DNA of 64,000 bases from Tistlia consotensis USBA 355 (GCF_900177295.1 NZ_FWZX01000013.1:92554-156553); one strand, 5' to 3'. Counted from the first letter of the stretch, positions 27,751 through 38,086 are shown. Translations and numbers: made by a program. The notes: generated from the letters alone by a model not told the origin.

Positions 27751-28134
27751 ATGGACAAGGACGAGCTGTTCCGCCTGGTCAAGCGCGGCGACGCCGAGGC
27801 GCTGCGCGCGGCGCTGGAGGGCGGCGCGGATCCCAGGGCGCGCGACCGCTTCGGCGTCAGCCTGCTCTACCGCGCCGCGGCGCGCGGCGACGAGGCGAGC
27901 GTCGGGCTGCTGCTCGAGCGGGGCGCCGAGATCGACCGCTCGAGCGACGCCGGCAACACGCCCCTGATGGTCGCCGCGGCGCGCGGCCATCTCGCCGTGA
28001 TCGAGCGGCTGATCGCCGGCGGCGCCGCGCCCGGCCACCGCAACAAGTGGGGCTTCGACGCCGCCAAGTGGGCCGACTGGGCGCCGAACGGCGACGAGGT
28101 CAAGGCCCGGCTCTACGCCGCCGCCAAGGCGTGA
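27751..28134 (+). CDS. Ankyrin-repeat protein
   Basis: This 127-residue soluble protein has three to four ankyrin repeats. Examples are DAEALRAALEGGADPRARD, GVSLLYRAAARGDEASVGLLLERGAEIDR and GNTPLMVAAARGHLAVIERLIAGGAAP. There is no signal peptide. The ATG at 27751 follows GGGAGACG. Its stop codon overlaps the GTG start of the next gene (GTGA), so the ankyrin protein and the AMP-binding-like fragment are made together and may interact. Confidence 0.88.
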   Translation: MDKDELFRLVKRGDAEALRAALEGGADPRARDRFGVSLLYRAAARGDEASVGLLLERGAEIDRSSDAGNTPLMVAAARGHLAVIERLIAGGAAPGHRNKWGFDAAKWADWAPNGDEVKARLYAAAKA

Positions 28135-28800
28135 CGCCGGCCGGCCTTCTGCGACAGGCCGGCGGCGGCCTGGAGTTCCTGGGCCGGAAGCTGCCGCCCG
28201 CCCGGCTCGCGGCACGCGCCGAGACCCTGGCCGCGGCGCTTGCCGGCCGCGGGGTCAGCGAGGGCGCGACGGTCGCGCTGCTGCTGCCCGACAGCCCGGG
28301 CCTGGTCGCCGCCGTCTTCGCGCTGCTGGCGCGCGGCGCGCGGCCGCAGCTGCTCGACCCCGCGGCCGCCGCCGAGGCGCAGCTCGAGGCCCTGCGCGAC
28401 GGCGGCGCCCGGCTGCTGCTGACCTACGACCTCCAGGGCCTGATCGACCGCGGCCTCGCCCTGCTCGCCGAGCGCCCGGACCTGCGGATCGGCCTGCTGC
28501 GCGCCAGCGAGGAGCTGCCCTTCCCGCGCAACCTGCTGGCGCCCCTGCTGCGCGGCAGCGGCCTCGGCCAGCGCCCGGCCCATCCGGCCTTCTTCCGGCT
28601 CGAAGCGGGCCGCGGAGCGCGGTACGACCGCGCGGCGGCCGGCGAGCAATTGCTGTTCAGCGACGGCCCGGCGACCTTCGCCGAGCTGCTGGGCGAGCGC
28701 CCGGACACGACGAAGCCGGCGCCGCTGCATCGCCGCGCCGGCTTCGCCTCTCTGCTCGCCCGCCTGTCCGACGGCGGGCGCTATCGGATCGAGCCGCGGC

Positions 28801-28820
<20 letters not shown>
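28131..28820 (+). CDS. AMP-binding (ANL) enzyme N-terminal-like fragment, 229 aa
   Basis: The product resembles only the first subdomain of acyl-CoA synthetases: an [21 protein letters not shown] segment, then [30 protein letters not shown]. The adenylation P-loop (TSGTTGxPK), the A5-A8 motifs and the C-terminal domain are absent, so it cannot be a working ligase alone. GTG start overlaps the ankyrin stop codon. Its own 3' end overlaps the convergent mmsA gene by 20 nt. It may be a degraded synthetase or a repurposed non-catalytic domain. The open frame and coupling favour a real protein. Confidence 0.65.
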
Positions 28821-30297
<1,477 letters not shown>

Positions 30298-30368
30298 CTG
30301 CGCCGATCCTCCTTGTCGTCTGGAATTATCCTCTAGGGCTCGCCACCTTAACCGCAGCCTCGAACCGG

Positions 30369-30743
30369 ATGAAGCCTTGCCGGATGCATGACGACGAAGC
30401 GGAAAGGAACGAGCTGCGGCGGGTGCTGACCGCGATGGCGCGCGAGCACGCGACGGTCACCTATCGCGACCTCTGCGAGCTCGCCGACATTCCGGGGCCC
30501 TGCCGGATCCAGCGCATCACCGATCTGCTCGAGCAGATCGTCCAGGAGGATCTGGCCGCCGACCGGCCGCTGCTGGCCGCTCTCGCGATCAGCCGCAGCC
30601 CGACCGCCATCCCGCAGCGCGGCTTCTTCCAGCTGCTCCAGGCGCTGGGCCGCTACGACGGCCCGGACGACGGCCCCTCGGCCGCCGCCTTCCACCGGGA
30701 GGAGCTGGAGCTCGCCTGGGCCTACTGGGGCGCCGGCGCCTAG
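30369..30743 (+). CDS. Conserved hypothetical protein, 124 aa
   Basis: A small, acidic soluble protein with a helix-turn-helix-like N-terminal half ([36 protein letters not shown]). A conserved-looking middle follows: [34 protein letters not shown]. An alternative ATG lies 15 nt later. It is divergent from mmsA and about 50 nt upstream of mlaE. I recognise it only as a recurrent unnamed alphaproteobacterial protein; function unknown. Confidence 0.75.
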   Translation: MKPCRMHDDEAERNELRRVLTAMAREHATVTYRDLCELADIPGPCRIQRITDLLEQIVQEDLAADRPLLAALAISRSPTAIPQRGFFQLLQALGRYDGPDDGPSAAAFHREELELAWAYWGAGA

Positions 30744-30793
30744 GAGCCGCCCGGCTTGGCGGCCGCCGAGGCGCGTGCGAGACTTTCCCCGCC

Positions 30794-31948
30794 ATGGCCA
30801 CCGACCTTTCGAGCGAGACGCGACCCGAGGCCGAGGGCCTGGCCCTGAGCCGCACGGGCGAGCGGGTCGAGCTGACGCTGTCCGGCGCCTGGACGACCGA
30901 GCTCGCGGCGCGGCGCGAGGCCGCGCTGGCGGGGCTGCCGCCCTGGCAGGGCCGGGAGCTGCTGCTCGACCTCGAGGCCGTCTCGCAGCTCGACACGGCC
31001 GGCGCCTGGCTGCTGCTGCGCATGGCGCGCGAGGCCGAGGCGGCCGGGCTCGTCGTCACCTGGCAGGGCCTGGGCGAGGCGCGCCGCCGGCTGGTCGAGA
31101 AGGTCGCCGAGCACGAGAGCGCGCCCGGCGAGCCGGCGCGGCCCAACCGGCTGGTCGCGATCGTCGAGCGGATCGGCGAGAAGACGGTGACGGCCGGCGG
31201 CACGGCGCGCGACCTGCTGAACTTCCTCGGCCTGGTGACCATCGCCCTGGCACGCAACCTGACGCGGCCCGCCCGCCTGCGCTTCACCTCGGTGGTCTAC
31301 CACATCGAGCGGACCGGCTGGGACGCGCTGCCGATCGTCGGCCTGCTGTCCTTCCTGATCGGCGTCGTGCTGGCCTACCAGGGCGCCGACCAGCTGGCCA
31401 AGTTCGGCGCGCAGATCTTCACGGTCAACCTGGTCGGCATCTCGGTGCTGCGCGAGATGGGCATCCTGATCACGGCGATCGTCGTCGCCGGCCGCTCGGG
31501 CAGCGCCTTCACCGCGCAGATCGGCACCATGCAGGTGCGCGAGGAGGTCGACGCGATGCGCACGATCGGCCTCGACCCGGTCGACGTCCTGGTCGTGCCG
31601 CGCATCGTGGCGCTGTCCATCGCCCTGCCGCTGCTGACCTTCTATTCCGACATCATGGGCATCCTCGGCGGCGCCATGATGAGCTGGATCGCGCTCGACA
31701 TCTCGCCGCTGGAGTTCCTGCGGCGCTTCGAGGCGGGGATCCGCGTCAACCACTTCTACGTCGGCCTCGCGAAGGCGCCGATCTTCGGCTACGCCATCGC
31801 CCTGGTCGGCTGCTTCGAGGGCCTGAAGGTCACCGGCTCGGCGGAATCGGTCGGCCTGCGCACCACCACGGCAGTGGTCGAGGCGATCTTCGTGGTGATC
31901 CTGCTCGATGCGCTCTTCTCGATCTTCTTCTCGGTGATCCACGTATGA
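30794..31948 (+). CDS. mlaE: MlaE-type lipid ABC transporter permease with N-terminal STAS domain
   Basis: This inner-membrane permease of an MCE-type phospholipid transporter has 384 residues. An N-terminal STAS-like domain (about residues 10-110; LLLDLEAVSQLDTAGAWLLLRMA) stands in for the separate MlaB subunit of E. coli. The MlaE core follows: WDALPIVGLLSFLIGVVLAYQGADQLAKFGAQIFTV, VAGRSGSAFTAQIGTMQVREEVDAMRTIGLDPV and KAPIFGYAIALVGCFEGLKV. It overlaps mlaF by 4 nt and heads an mlaEFD-lipoprotein operon for outer-membrane lipid homeostasis. Confidence 0.95.
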   Translation: MATDLSSETRPEAEGLALSRTGERVELTLSGAWTTELAARREAALAGLPPWQGRELLLDLEAVSQLDTAGAWLLLRMAREAEAAGLVVTWQGLGEARRRLVEKVAEHESAPGEPARPNRLVAIVERIGEKTVTAGGTARDLLNFLGLVTIALARNLTRPARLRFTSVVYHIERTGWDALPIVGLLSFLIGVVLAYQGADQLAKFGAQIFTVNLVGISVLREMGILITAIVVAGRSGSAFTAQIGTMQVREEVDAMRTIGLDPVDVLVVPRIVALSIALPLLTFYSDIMGILGGAMMSWIALDISPLEFLRRFEAGIRVNHFYVGLAKAPIFGYAIALVGCFEGLKVTGSAESVGLRTTTAVVEAIFVVILLDALFSIFFSVIHV

Positions 31949-32748
31949 CCCAGGCCCGCCAGGACGACGACAGCCCGGCGATCCGGGTCCAGGGTCTGAC
32001 CACGCGCTTCGGCCCGAAGGTCATCCACCAGGACCTCGACTTCGAGGTGCGGCGCGGCGAGGTCATGGGCCTGGTCGGCGGCTCCGGCGCCGGCAAGTCG
32101 GTGCTGATGCGCACGATCGTGGGGCTCAACCGCAAGGCCGCCGGACGCATCGAGGTGCTGGGCCGCGACGTCGACCGGCTGAGCGACGGCGAGCGCCAGC
32201 GGCTGCGCGGCCGCTGGGGCGTGCTGTTCCAGGACGGCGCGCTGTTCTCCTCGCTGACCGTGCTGCAGAACGTCGAGGTGCCGCTGCGCGCCCACCGGCA
32301 GCTCGACCGGCGGCTGCAGCGCGAGCTGGCCGAGATCAAGATCGCGCTGTCCGGCCTGCCGGCCGACGCCGCCCACAAGCGGCCGAGCGAGCTGTCCGGC
32401 GGCATGCGCAAGCGCGCCGGTCTGGCGCGCGCCCTGGCGCTCGATCCCGAGCTGCTGTTCCTCGACGAGCCGACCGCCGGGCTCGACCCGATCGGCGCCG
32501 CCGAGTTCGACCGGCTGATCGGCGACCTGCAGCGCGCGCTCGGCCTGACCGTGGTCATGGTGACCCACGACCTGGACAGCCTCTACGCCGTCTGCGACCG
32601 CATTTCCGTGCTGATCGACAAGCGTGTTAGGGTCGGCACGCTCGAGGAGCTGGAGCGGGATCCCCACCCCTGGATCCAGGAGTACTTCCTGGGCCCCCGA
32701 GGCCGGGCGGCGGCGGCGGCGGCGTCCCGGCAGCGGCAGGAGGCCTGA
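31945..32748 (+). CDS. mlaF: MlaF-type lipid ABC transporter ATP-binding protein
   Basis: This is the 267-residue ATPase of the MCE transporter. Walker A is GGSGAGKS (45-52), the Q-loop is in LFQDGALFSSLTVLQNV, the signature is LSGGMRKRAGLARALA and Walker B is LLFLDEPTAGLD, followed by an HD switch in VTHDLDS. Its ATG overlaps the mlaE stop. The C-terminal tail is alanine-rich. It is followed 6 nt later by mlaD. Confidence 0.96.
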   Translation: MTQARQDDDSPAIRVQGLTTRFGPKVIHQDLDFEVRRGEVMGLVGGSGAGKSVLMRTIVGLNRKAAGRIEVLGRDVDRLSDGERQRLRGRWGVLFQDGALFSSLTVLQNVEVPLRAHRQLDRRLQRELAEIKIALSGLPADAAHKRPSELSGGMRKRAGLARALALDPELLFLDEPTAGLDPIGAAEFDRLIGDLQRALGLTVVMVTHDLDSLYAVCDRISVLIDKRVRVGTLEELERDPHPWIQEYFLGPRGRAAAAAASRQRQEA

Positions 32749-32754
32749 GAGGCG

Positions 32755-33795
32755 ATGGAGACGCGCGCCAGCTATCTGCTCGTCGGCAGCTTCGTCCTGG
32801 CGCTGCTGGTCGGCGCCCTCGGCTTCGTGATCTGGCTGGCCAACTTCCAGGTCCAGAGCGACCTCAGGTCCTACGAGCTGGTCTTCAAGAACTCGGTGAC
32901 CGGCCTGTCCGAGGCCAGCCCCGTGCGCTATGCCGGCGTGCGCGTCGGCGAGGTGCGCTCGGTCCGGCTCGATCCCGACCATCCCGAGCAGGTGCAGGTG
33001 ATCGTCGAGGTCCAGGCCGACACGCCGGTCAAGCAGGACACCGTCGCCAGCATGGAGTTCGAGGGCCTGGCCGGCGGGCGCTACATCCTGCTGCAGGGCG
33101 GCAGCAAGGAGGCGGCGGCGCCGAAGGTCGAGCCCGGCCGCCGCTATCCGCGCATCCGCACCCGGCCCTCGACGATCTCGCAGGTCATCGAGGGCGCGCC
33201 CGACACCCTGGCGGCCGCCCAGCGGGTGCTGAACCAGGTCGAGAAGCTGGTCGACGACGAGAACCTGCAGACCTTCTCGAACACCCTGAAGAACCTGGAG
33301 ACCGTCACGGGGGCGGTCGCCACGCGCTCCGCAGACATCGACAAGCTGCTGAAGGACGCGTCGGGAACCATGGAGAACATCAGCCAGAGCACCAGCCAGC
33401 TGGCCGAGCTGGCGACCGAGCTGCGCGGCGACGCCAACACCATCACCGCCAGCACCAACCGCACCCTGGTCGCCATCGAGGGCCTGGCGAACAACCTGAA
33501 CGGCGCGGTCGGCACCAACGCCGGCGAGCTGCAGCGCACCCTGGTCGAGGTGCGCAAGGCGGCCGGCTCGATCAAGTCGCTGTCCGATCAGGTCAATGGC
33601 ATGGTCGCCGAGAACCGCGAGCCGCTGCACGACTTCACGGCGACCGGCCTCTACGAGCTGGCCGGCCTGCTGAACCAGATGAAGACCCTGGTCTCGCGGC
33701 TCAACAACGTGACGGCCCAGGTCGAGCGCGACCCGGCGCGCTTCCTGTTCGGCGACTCGCAGGAGGGATATGAGACACAACCGACCCAACGCTAG
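32755..33795 (+). CDS. mlaD: MlaD-type MCE-family substrate-binding protein
   Basis: This periplasmic ring-forming lipid-binding subunit is anchored by one N-terminal helix (LLVGSFVLALLVGALGFVIWLA). A single MCE domain follows (about residues 40-120; FKNSVTGLSEASPVRYAGVRVGEV and EFEGLAGGRYILLQGG). At 346 residues it is much longer than E. coli MlaD. The extra C-terminal 200 residues are predicted helical and rich in SADIDKLL/TSQLAEL-type repeats, possibly forming a needle or tunnel extension. It overlaps the lipoprotein gene by 26 nt. Confidence 0.94.
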   Translation: METRASYLLVGSFVLALLVGALGFVIWLANFQVQSDLRSYELVFKNSVTGLSEASPVRYAGVRVGEVRSVRLDPDHPEQVQVIVEVQADTPVKQDTVASMEFEGLAGGRYILLQGGSKEAAAPKVEPGRRYPRIRTRPSTISQVIEGAPDTLAAAQRVLNQVEKLVDDENLQTFSNTLKNLETVTGAVATRSADIDKLLKDASGTMENISQSTSQLAELATELRGDANTITASTNRTLVAIEGLANNLNGAVGTNAGELQRTLVEVRKAAGSIKSLSDQVNGMVAENREPLHDFTATGLYELAGLLNQMKTLVSRLNNVTAQVERDPARFLFGDSQEGYETQPTQR

Positions 33796-34453
33796 CGGAC
33801 TCGCCTCGCGGCGGGCCCTCCTGCTCGGCGCCGGCAGCCTGCTGGCCCTGGCCGGCTGCAACAGCATCCTGACCGACCGGCCGCCGCCCCAGCTGTTCCG
33901 GCTGTCGCCCAAGAGCACCTATCCGGCCGACCTGCCGACGGTGCCCTGGCAGCTGGTGCTCGAGATGCCGGTCGCCGACGCCGGCGTCAACACCCAGCGC
34001 ATCGCGCTCGTCCGCTCGGCCAACCAGATCGAGTACTACGCGCGCGCCAACTGGACCGACCGGGCGCCGGCGATGTTCCAGACCATGCTGATCGAGTCCT
34101 TCGAGAACTCGCGCCGGATCGTCTCGGTCGGCCGCGAATCGCTCGGCCTGCGCGCCGACTTCGTGCTGAAGAGCGAGTTGCGCGAGTTCCAGGCGGTCTA
34201 CGACGGCGCCGGGCCGCCCTCGGTGCGCGTCGGCCTGGCCCTCAAGCTGGTCGCGATGCCGCGCCGCGAGATCGTCGCCGCGACCGACGTGGAACGCATC
34301 GCGCCGGCTGCGGCCGACACGCTGGAGGACGTGGTCGACGCCTTCGACACGGCCTCGGGCCACGTGCTCAAGGAAATCGTCGTCTGGGTGCTGACGGCCG
34401 GCGAGAAGCACTGGCTGCAGGACCACCCGGAGGGCGGCAAGGCGAAGTCCTGA
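33770..34453 (+). CDS. ABC-type transport auxiliary lipoprotein (PqiC-like)
   Basis: This 227-residue lipoprotein has the lipobox LLALAGC with lipidated Cys30, then a PqiC/auxiliary-lipoprotein domain (LFRLSPKSTYPADLPTVPWQLVLEMPVADAGVNTQRIAL and EYYARANWTDRAPAMFQTMLIESFE). It likely sits at the outer membrane and partners with MlaD, in place of a soluble MlaC shuttle, which is absent from this operon. It is translationally coupled to mlaD and ends the operon. Confidence 0.9.
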   Translation: MRHNRPNASGLASRRALLLGAGSLLALAGCNSILTDRPPPQLFRLSPKSTYPADLPTVPWQLVLEMPVADAGVNTQRIALVRSANQIEYYARANWTDRAPAMFQTMLIESFENSRRIVSVGRESLGLRADFVLKSELREFQAVYDGAGPPSVRVGLALKLVAMPRREIVAATDVERIAPAAADTLEDVVDAFDTASGHVLKEIVVWVLTAGEKHWLQDHPEGGKAKS

Positions 34454-34456
34454 GAT

Positions 34457-34477
34457 CCGGCCGGCCGGGCCGGCCGG
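34457..34477. terminator. Hairpin between convergent lipoprotein and hypothetical genes
   Basis: A perfect 10-bp inverted repeat (34457-34466 with 34468-34477, CCGGCCGGCC) fills most of the 24-nt gap between two convergent stop codons. Without a T-run it would be at best a Rho-assisted bidirectional terminator. Confidence 0.4.
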
Positions 34478-34885
34478 TCAGGCGCCGCAGGTCGGGCAGC
34501 TCAGCCCGCTGCCGCTGGGCGAGGCCGGATGGCTGCCGTTCTCCAGCTTACCGGACGCGTTGAAGTCGTGGTAGTTGCGGCACTGCTTCTCGAAGGCCGC
34601 GCGCTGGTCGACGGCATAGGAGAACTTGAAGGCGTTGGCCCGCCGGTCGCTGCCGAACAGGCGCGCGGTCAGGCCGGGCTGGCCGATGCCGGCGCGCAGG
34701 GCCGCCATCAGGCCGTCGAGCACGTCGACGTCGTGGCGGCCGACGTACTGCACGGCGAAGCGCTTGCCGCCGTCCAGGTGGCCGAGCGCGAAGTTCCCCG
34801 GCATGCCCCCCTGCACGACCTTGCGCACGGTCGCGGGGTCGAGCTTGAAGGGCCCGTCCATGTCGAGGCTGTTCATGCTGCTCAT
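34478..34885 (-). CDS. Conserved hypothetical protein with C-terminal CPTCGA, 135 aa
   Basis: This soluble protein begins MSSMNSLDMDGPFKLD, has a central GHLDGGKRFAVQYVGRHDVDVLDGLMAALRAG segment and ends in SCPTCGA, a single CxxC pair that could bind metal or be redox-active. There is no signal peptide. Two nearby ATG codons (34885, 34876) could serve as start. It lies downstream of a class IV aminotransferase on the same strand. No function is known to me. Confidence 0.7.
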   Translation of the reverse strand: MSSMNSLDMDGPFKLDPATVRKVVQGGMPGNFALGHLDGGKRFAVQYVGRHDVDVLDGLMAALRAGIGQPGLTARLFGSDRRANAFKFSYAVDQRAAFEKQCRNYHDFNASGKLENGSHPASPSGSGLSCPTCGA

Positions 34886-34983
34886 GCGACCACCAATCGG
34901 ACTGTTCTCGGTCCGAGAGTGGCGGCGGGATGTTTCCGTTCGGTTAATTCGGCGGAAATGAGCGGCCTGCCGGCCCGGCCGGC

Positions 34984-35820
34984 TCAGCCGCCGTGCGCCC
35001 AGCTCCAGTAGAGCTCTCGCGCCTGGCGATAGACCGGCCCGGGCTGCAGATCGCGGTCGTCGATGCGCGTGATCGGCATGACCTTGCCGTAGTTGCCGGT
35101 CTGGAACAGCTCGTCGGCCTGCTGGAAGTCGCGATAGGTCAGGCTGCGCTCGTAGACCGGCACGCCGGCGCCGCGCAGCAGCGCGATGACCCGCTGCCGG
35201 GTAATGCCGTTGAGGAAGGTGCCGTTCGGCACCGGGGTGTGGGCGGCGCCGTCCTTGACCAGCCAGACGTTGGCGGTCGTGAGCTCGGAGACGTTGCCCA
35301 GCGCGTCGAGCATGATCGCGTTGTCGAAGCCCCTGGCCTGGGCCTCGCGCAGCGCCCGACCGGAGTTCGGGTAGAGGCAGGCCGCCTTGGCGTTGGTCGG
35401 GGCCGTCTCGATGCTCGGCCGGCGGAAGCTCGACAGCGTGATCGAGCCGCCCTTCGGCTCGGGCAGCGGCGAGTCGTAGAGCGACAGGCAGAAGCGGGTG
35501 GTCTCGGGATCGGCCGCGACGAAGCCGGCCTCGGCCCAGTACATCGGCTTGATGTAGAGCTGGGCGTCCTTGGCGAACTTCGCCAGGCCGTCCTGGCTGA
35601 GCTCCATCAGCTCGCCGGGGCGGTAGAGGCTCTTCAGGCCCATCGCCTTGCAGGAGTTCTCGATGCGCTCGAAGTGCTTGTCGAGATCCGGGGTGACGCC
35701 CTCGAAGGCGCGCGCGCCGTCGAACACCGTCGAGGCCATCCAGGACCCGTGGCTCATCGGGCCCATGATCGGGGGATTGCCCTCGACCCACTCGCCGTCG
35801 AGGAAGTGCCAAGCCGTCAT
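34984..35820 (-). CDS. Class IV (branched-chain-type) aminotransferase
   Basis: This PLP-dependent fold-type IV transaminase has 278 residues. It opens with WHFLDGEWVEGNPPIMGPMSHGSWMASTVFDGARAFEG. The PLP lysine is probably that of LYIKPMYW. NAIMLDALGNVSELTTANVWLVKDG and TFLNGITRQRVIALLRGAGV are the cofactor-phosphate segments. The family covers branched-chain, D-amino-acid and aminodeoxychorismate-lyase-like enzymes; the length matches short BCAT-like alphaproteobacterial proteins. The start at 35820 is where homology begins, although the ribosome site is weak. Confidence 0.85.
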   Translation of the reverse strand: MTAWHFLDGEWVEGNPPIMGPMSHGSWMASTVFDGARAFEGVTPDLDKHFERIENSCKAMGLKSLYRPGELMELSQDGLAKFAKDAQLYIKPMYWAEAGFVAADPETTRFCLSLYDSPLPEPKGGSITLSSFRRPSIETAPTNAKAACLYPNSGRALREAQARGFDNAIMLDALGNVSELTTANVWLVKDGAAHTPVPNGTFLNGITRQRVIALLRGAGVPVYERSLTYRDFQQADELFQTGNYGKVMPITRIDDRDLQPGPVYRQARELYWSWAHGG

Positions 35821-36029
35821 CTGTCGGATCCGTCTCAAGAGGGACTGTCGAGGGAAAGCGCCCCGCGAGCATAGTGACCCGGCACGCGCGGGCCAAGCGG
35901 CGGGGCGCCGGATTCTTGTCACCCTGACATTCCGCCGCTGCAGGCCGGAGCCACCGCCGCCCCGGCGTTGTCGCGGGCCGGCGCCTCGCCTATCGTCGCC
36001 GGCACCCGAAGGAGCAGCCGGAGCCCGCC

Positions 36030-36377
36030 ATGAGCGAAGCGATCTATCACGTCACCAGCTGGGACGCCTGGCGCGAGGCCGAGCGGGCCGGCCGCTACGA
36101 CGGCTCGGCCGACGACCGGCGCGACGGCTTCATCCACTTCTCGGCCCGGGCGCAGCTGGTCGAGAGCGTTGCCCGGCACCGCGCCGGCCAGTCCGGGCTG
36201 GTGCTGCTGAGCGTCGACCCCGAGGCCCTCGGCCCGGCGCTCAAGTGGGAGCCGTCGCGCGGCGGTGCCCTCTTCCCGCACCTCTACGGGCCGCTGCCGG
36301 TCGCGGCGGTGCGGCGCGCCGACGACCTGCCGCTCGGTGCCGACGGCCGGCACGTCTTCCCGCCGCTCGGCGACTGA
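36030..36377 (+). CDS. DUF952 domain-containing protein
   Basis: This small soluble protein (115 residues) has the DUF952 hallmarks: IYHVTSWDAWREAERAGRYDG, DGFIHFSARAQLVESVARH, LLSVDPEALGPALKWEPSRGGALFPHLYGPL and PVAAVRRADDLPL. The fold resembles ADP-ribosyltransferase-like small proteins, but the function is unknown. It starts 12 nt upstream of pyrD and is probably co-transcribed with it. Confidence 0.9.
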   Translation: MSEAIYHVTSWDAWREAERAGRYDGSADDRRDGFIHFSARAQLVESVARHRAGQSGLVLLSVDPEALGPALKWEPSRGGALFPHLYGPLPVAAVRRADDLPLGADGRHVFPPLGD

Positions 36378-36389
36378 CCGGCCCAGGCC

Positions 36390-37457
36390 GTGGCCCTCGA
36401 CCTCTACCCGCTGCTGCGGCCGCTGATCTTCCGGCTCGATCCCGAGCAGGCCCACGGCCTGGCGCTGGGCCTGCTGAAGTCGGGCCTGGCGCCGCGCGCC
36501 GCGGCACCCGACGATCCGCTGCTGGCGGTCGAGCTCTGGGGCCGCCGGCTCGCCAGCCCGATCGGCCTCGCCGCCGGCTTCGACAAGAACGCCGAGGCGA
36601 TCCGGCCGCTGTTCGGCCTCGGCTTCGGGCTGGTCGAGGTCGGCAGCGTCACGCCGCGACCCCAGCCCGGCAACCCCAAGCCGCGCCTGTTCCGCCTCAG
36701 CGAGGACCGCGCGGTGATCAACCGCATGGGCTTCAACAACCGGGGGCTGGAGGCGGCGGCGCAGCGCCTCGCCGCCTTGCGCGCCGGCGGCCCGGTCGGC
36801 GGCCTGGTCGGGGTCAACCTCGGCAAGAACAAGGACAGCCCCGAGGCGGCGCCGGATTACGCCGCGGGCGCGACGGCGCTGGCGCCCTTCGCCGACTACC
36901 TGGTGATCAACGTCTCCTCGCCGAACACGCCCGGTCTGCGTGCCCTGCAGGGCCGCGACGAGCTGACCCGCCTGCTCGGCGCGGTGCGCGACGCCCTGTC
37001 CGGAACCGGGACCCCGCCGCCGCTGCTGCTGAAGATCGCGCCCGACCTGACCGAGGCCGACTGCCGCGACATCGCCGCCGTCGCCCTGGACAGCCGGCTC
37101 GACGGCCTGATCGTCTCGAACACGACGATCGCCCGGCCGGCGAGCCTGAAGAGCCGCTGGAAGGCCGAGGCCGGGGGCCTGTCGGGCCGGCCGCTGTTCG
37201 AGCCCTCGACCCGGCTGCTCGGCGAGATGTACCGGCTGACCGAGGGCCGACTGCCGCTGGTCGGCGTCGGCGGCGTCGAGTCGGGGGCCACGGCCTACGC
37301 CAAGATCCGGGCCGGCGCCTCGCTGGTCCAGCTCTACAGCGCCCTGGTCTACGAGGGCCCGGGCCTGGTCGGCCGCATGGCGCGGGAACTGGCAGAGCTG
37401 CTCAAGCGCGACGGGTTCAAGTCGGTCGCCGAGGCGGTCGGGGCGGATTGGCGGTAG
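36390..37457 (+). CDS. pyrD: Dihydroorotate dehydrogenase (quinone), class 2
   Basis: This membrane-associated FMN enzyme oxidises dihydroorotate to orotate in pyrimidine synthesis and reduces ubiquinone. It has 355 residues. The N-terminal helical membrane segment (LYPLLRPLIFRLDPEQAHGLALGLLK) marks class 2. SPIGLAAGFDKNAEAI, FVEVGSVTPRPQPGN-like residues, VSSPNTPGLRALQ with the catalytic Ser, and LVGVGGVESG are visible. The start is GTG. It is followed by a long palindrome shared with the convergent arsC-like gene. Confidence 0.97.
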   Translation: MALDLYPLLRPLIFRLDPEQAHGLALGLLKSGLAPRAAAPDDPLLAVELWGRRLASPIGLAAGFDKNAEAIRPLFGLGFGLVEVGSVTPRPQPGNPKPRLFRLSEDRAVINRMGFNNRGLEAAAQRLAALRAGGPVGGLVGVNLGKNKDSPEAAPDYAAGATALAPFADYLVINVSSPNTPGLRALQGRDELTRLLGAVRDALSGTGTPPPLLLKIAPDLTEADCRDIAAVALDSRLDGLIVSNTTIARPASLKSRWKAEAGGLSGRPLFEPSTRLLGEMYRLTEGRLPLVGVGGVESGATAYAKIRAGASLVQLYSALVYEGPGLVGRMARELAELLKRDGFKSVAEAVGADWR

Positions 37458-37477
37458 GTCGCGGGGTCCGCGCTCCC

Positions 37478-37553
37478 ACGCCCCTCGACAGGCTCGGGAC
37501 GAAGCAGACCTTTGCGCAAACGGATGCTTCGTCCCGAGCCTGTCGAGGGGCGT
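37478..37553. repeat. Long perfect palindrome between convergent pyrD and arsC-like genes
   Basis: Perfect 29-nt arms (37478-37506 and 37525-37553) contain the core CGACAGGCTCGGGACGAAGC around an 18-nt loop that itself contains TTTGCGCAAA. It belongs to the widespread CGACAGGCTC-type extragenic palindromes, as does the copy at 63519-63607. It lies between convergent genes and may act as a bidirectional terminator. Confidence 0.85.
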
Positions 37554-37574
37554 GCAGGCCGGAACCCCTGCGCC

Positions 37575-37922
37575 TCAGAGGATCGCCAGCACCGCCTCGG
37601 GCGGCCGGCCGAGGGCGGCCTTGCCGTCCTTGACGACGATCGGCCGCTCGATCAGCACCGGGTTGGCGACCATCGCGGCGATCAGCTCGGCACGGGACCT
37701 GGCCGGGTCGTCGAGGCCGAGCTCCTTGTAGGGCGCCTCCTTGCGGCGCATCAGCTGGCGCGGCTCCAGGCCGAGCTGGCCGAGCAGGCGCTCCAGGGTC
37801 GCGGCGTCGGGCGGCGTCCTGAGGTATTCGACGACGCTCGGCTCGATGCCGCGCTCGCGCAGCAGGGCCAGGGTCTCGCGCGACTTGGTGCAGCGCGGGT
37901 TGTGGTAGATCGTGACGGTCAT
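37575..37922 (-). CDS. Arsenate reductase-like protein (ArsC/glutaredoxin type)
   Basis: This thioredoxin-fold protein has 115 residues and the ArsC active site HNPRCTKSRETLALLRERG, with downstream LLGQLGLEPRQLMRRKE and NPVLIERPIVVKDGKAALGRPPE. Family members reduce arsenate with glutathione/glutaredoxin; many chromosomal YfgD-type relatives have no proven arsenic role. The start at 37922 follows GGGAG. No arsenite efflux pump or ArsR regulator is nearby, so a general reductase function is possible. Confidence 0.88.
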   Translation of the reverse strand: MTVTIYHNPRCTKSRETLALLRERGIEPSVVEYLRTPPDAATLERLLGQLGLEPRQLMRRKEAPYKELGLDDPARSRAELIAAMVANPVLIERPIVVKDGKAALGRPPEAVLAIL

Positions 37923-38046
37923 CGGCGGGCTCCCTTGCTTCCGCCCCCTGAATAGGACGCTTCGGGCCGCGGGAAAAGCCGCCGGTCCCGAGGTCCGGGC
38001 GCGGTCCACGAAAACCGCGATCGAGGCGTGCCGGAACCGGATTCCG

Positions 38047-38061
38047 TTAACCTTCTTTCAA
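38047..38061 (+). promoter_or_regulatory. CtrA-like box upstream of the EAL-domain gene
   Basis: TTAACC followed by TTCTTTCAA gives TTAA-N7-TCAA, one base off the TTAA-N7-TTAA CtrA consensus. It ends 25 nt before the start codon. In Caulobacter the cell-cycle regulator CtrA binds such sites. Pattern match only. Confidence 0.3.
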
Positions 38062-38086
38062 GCCCGTCCGCCGCAGACTGCCGGCC

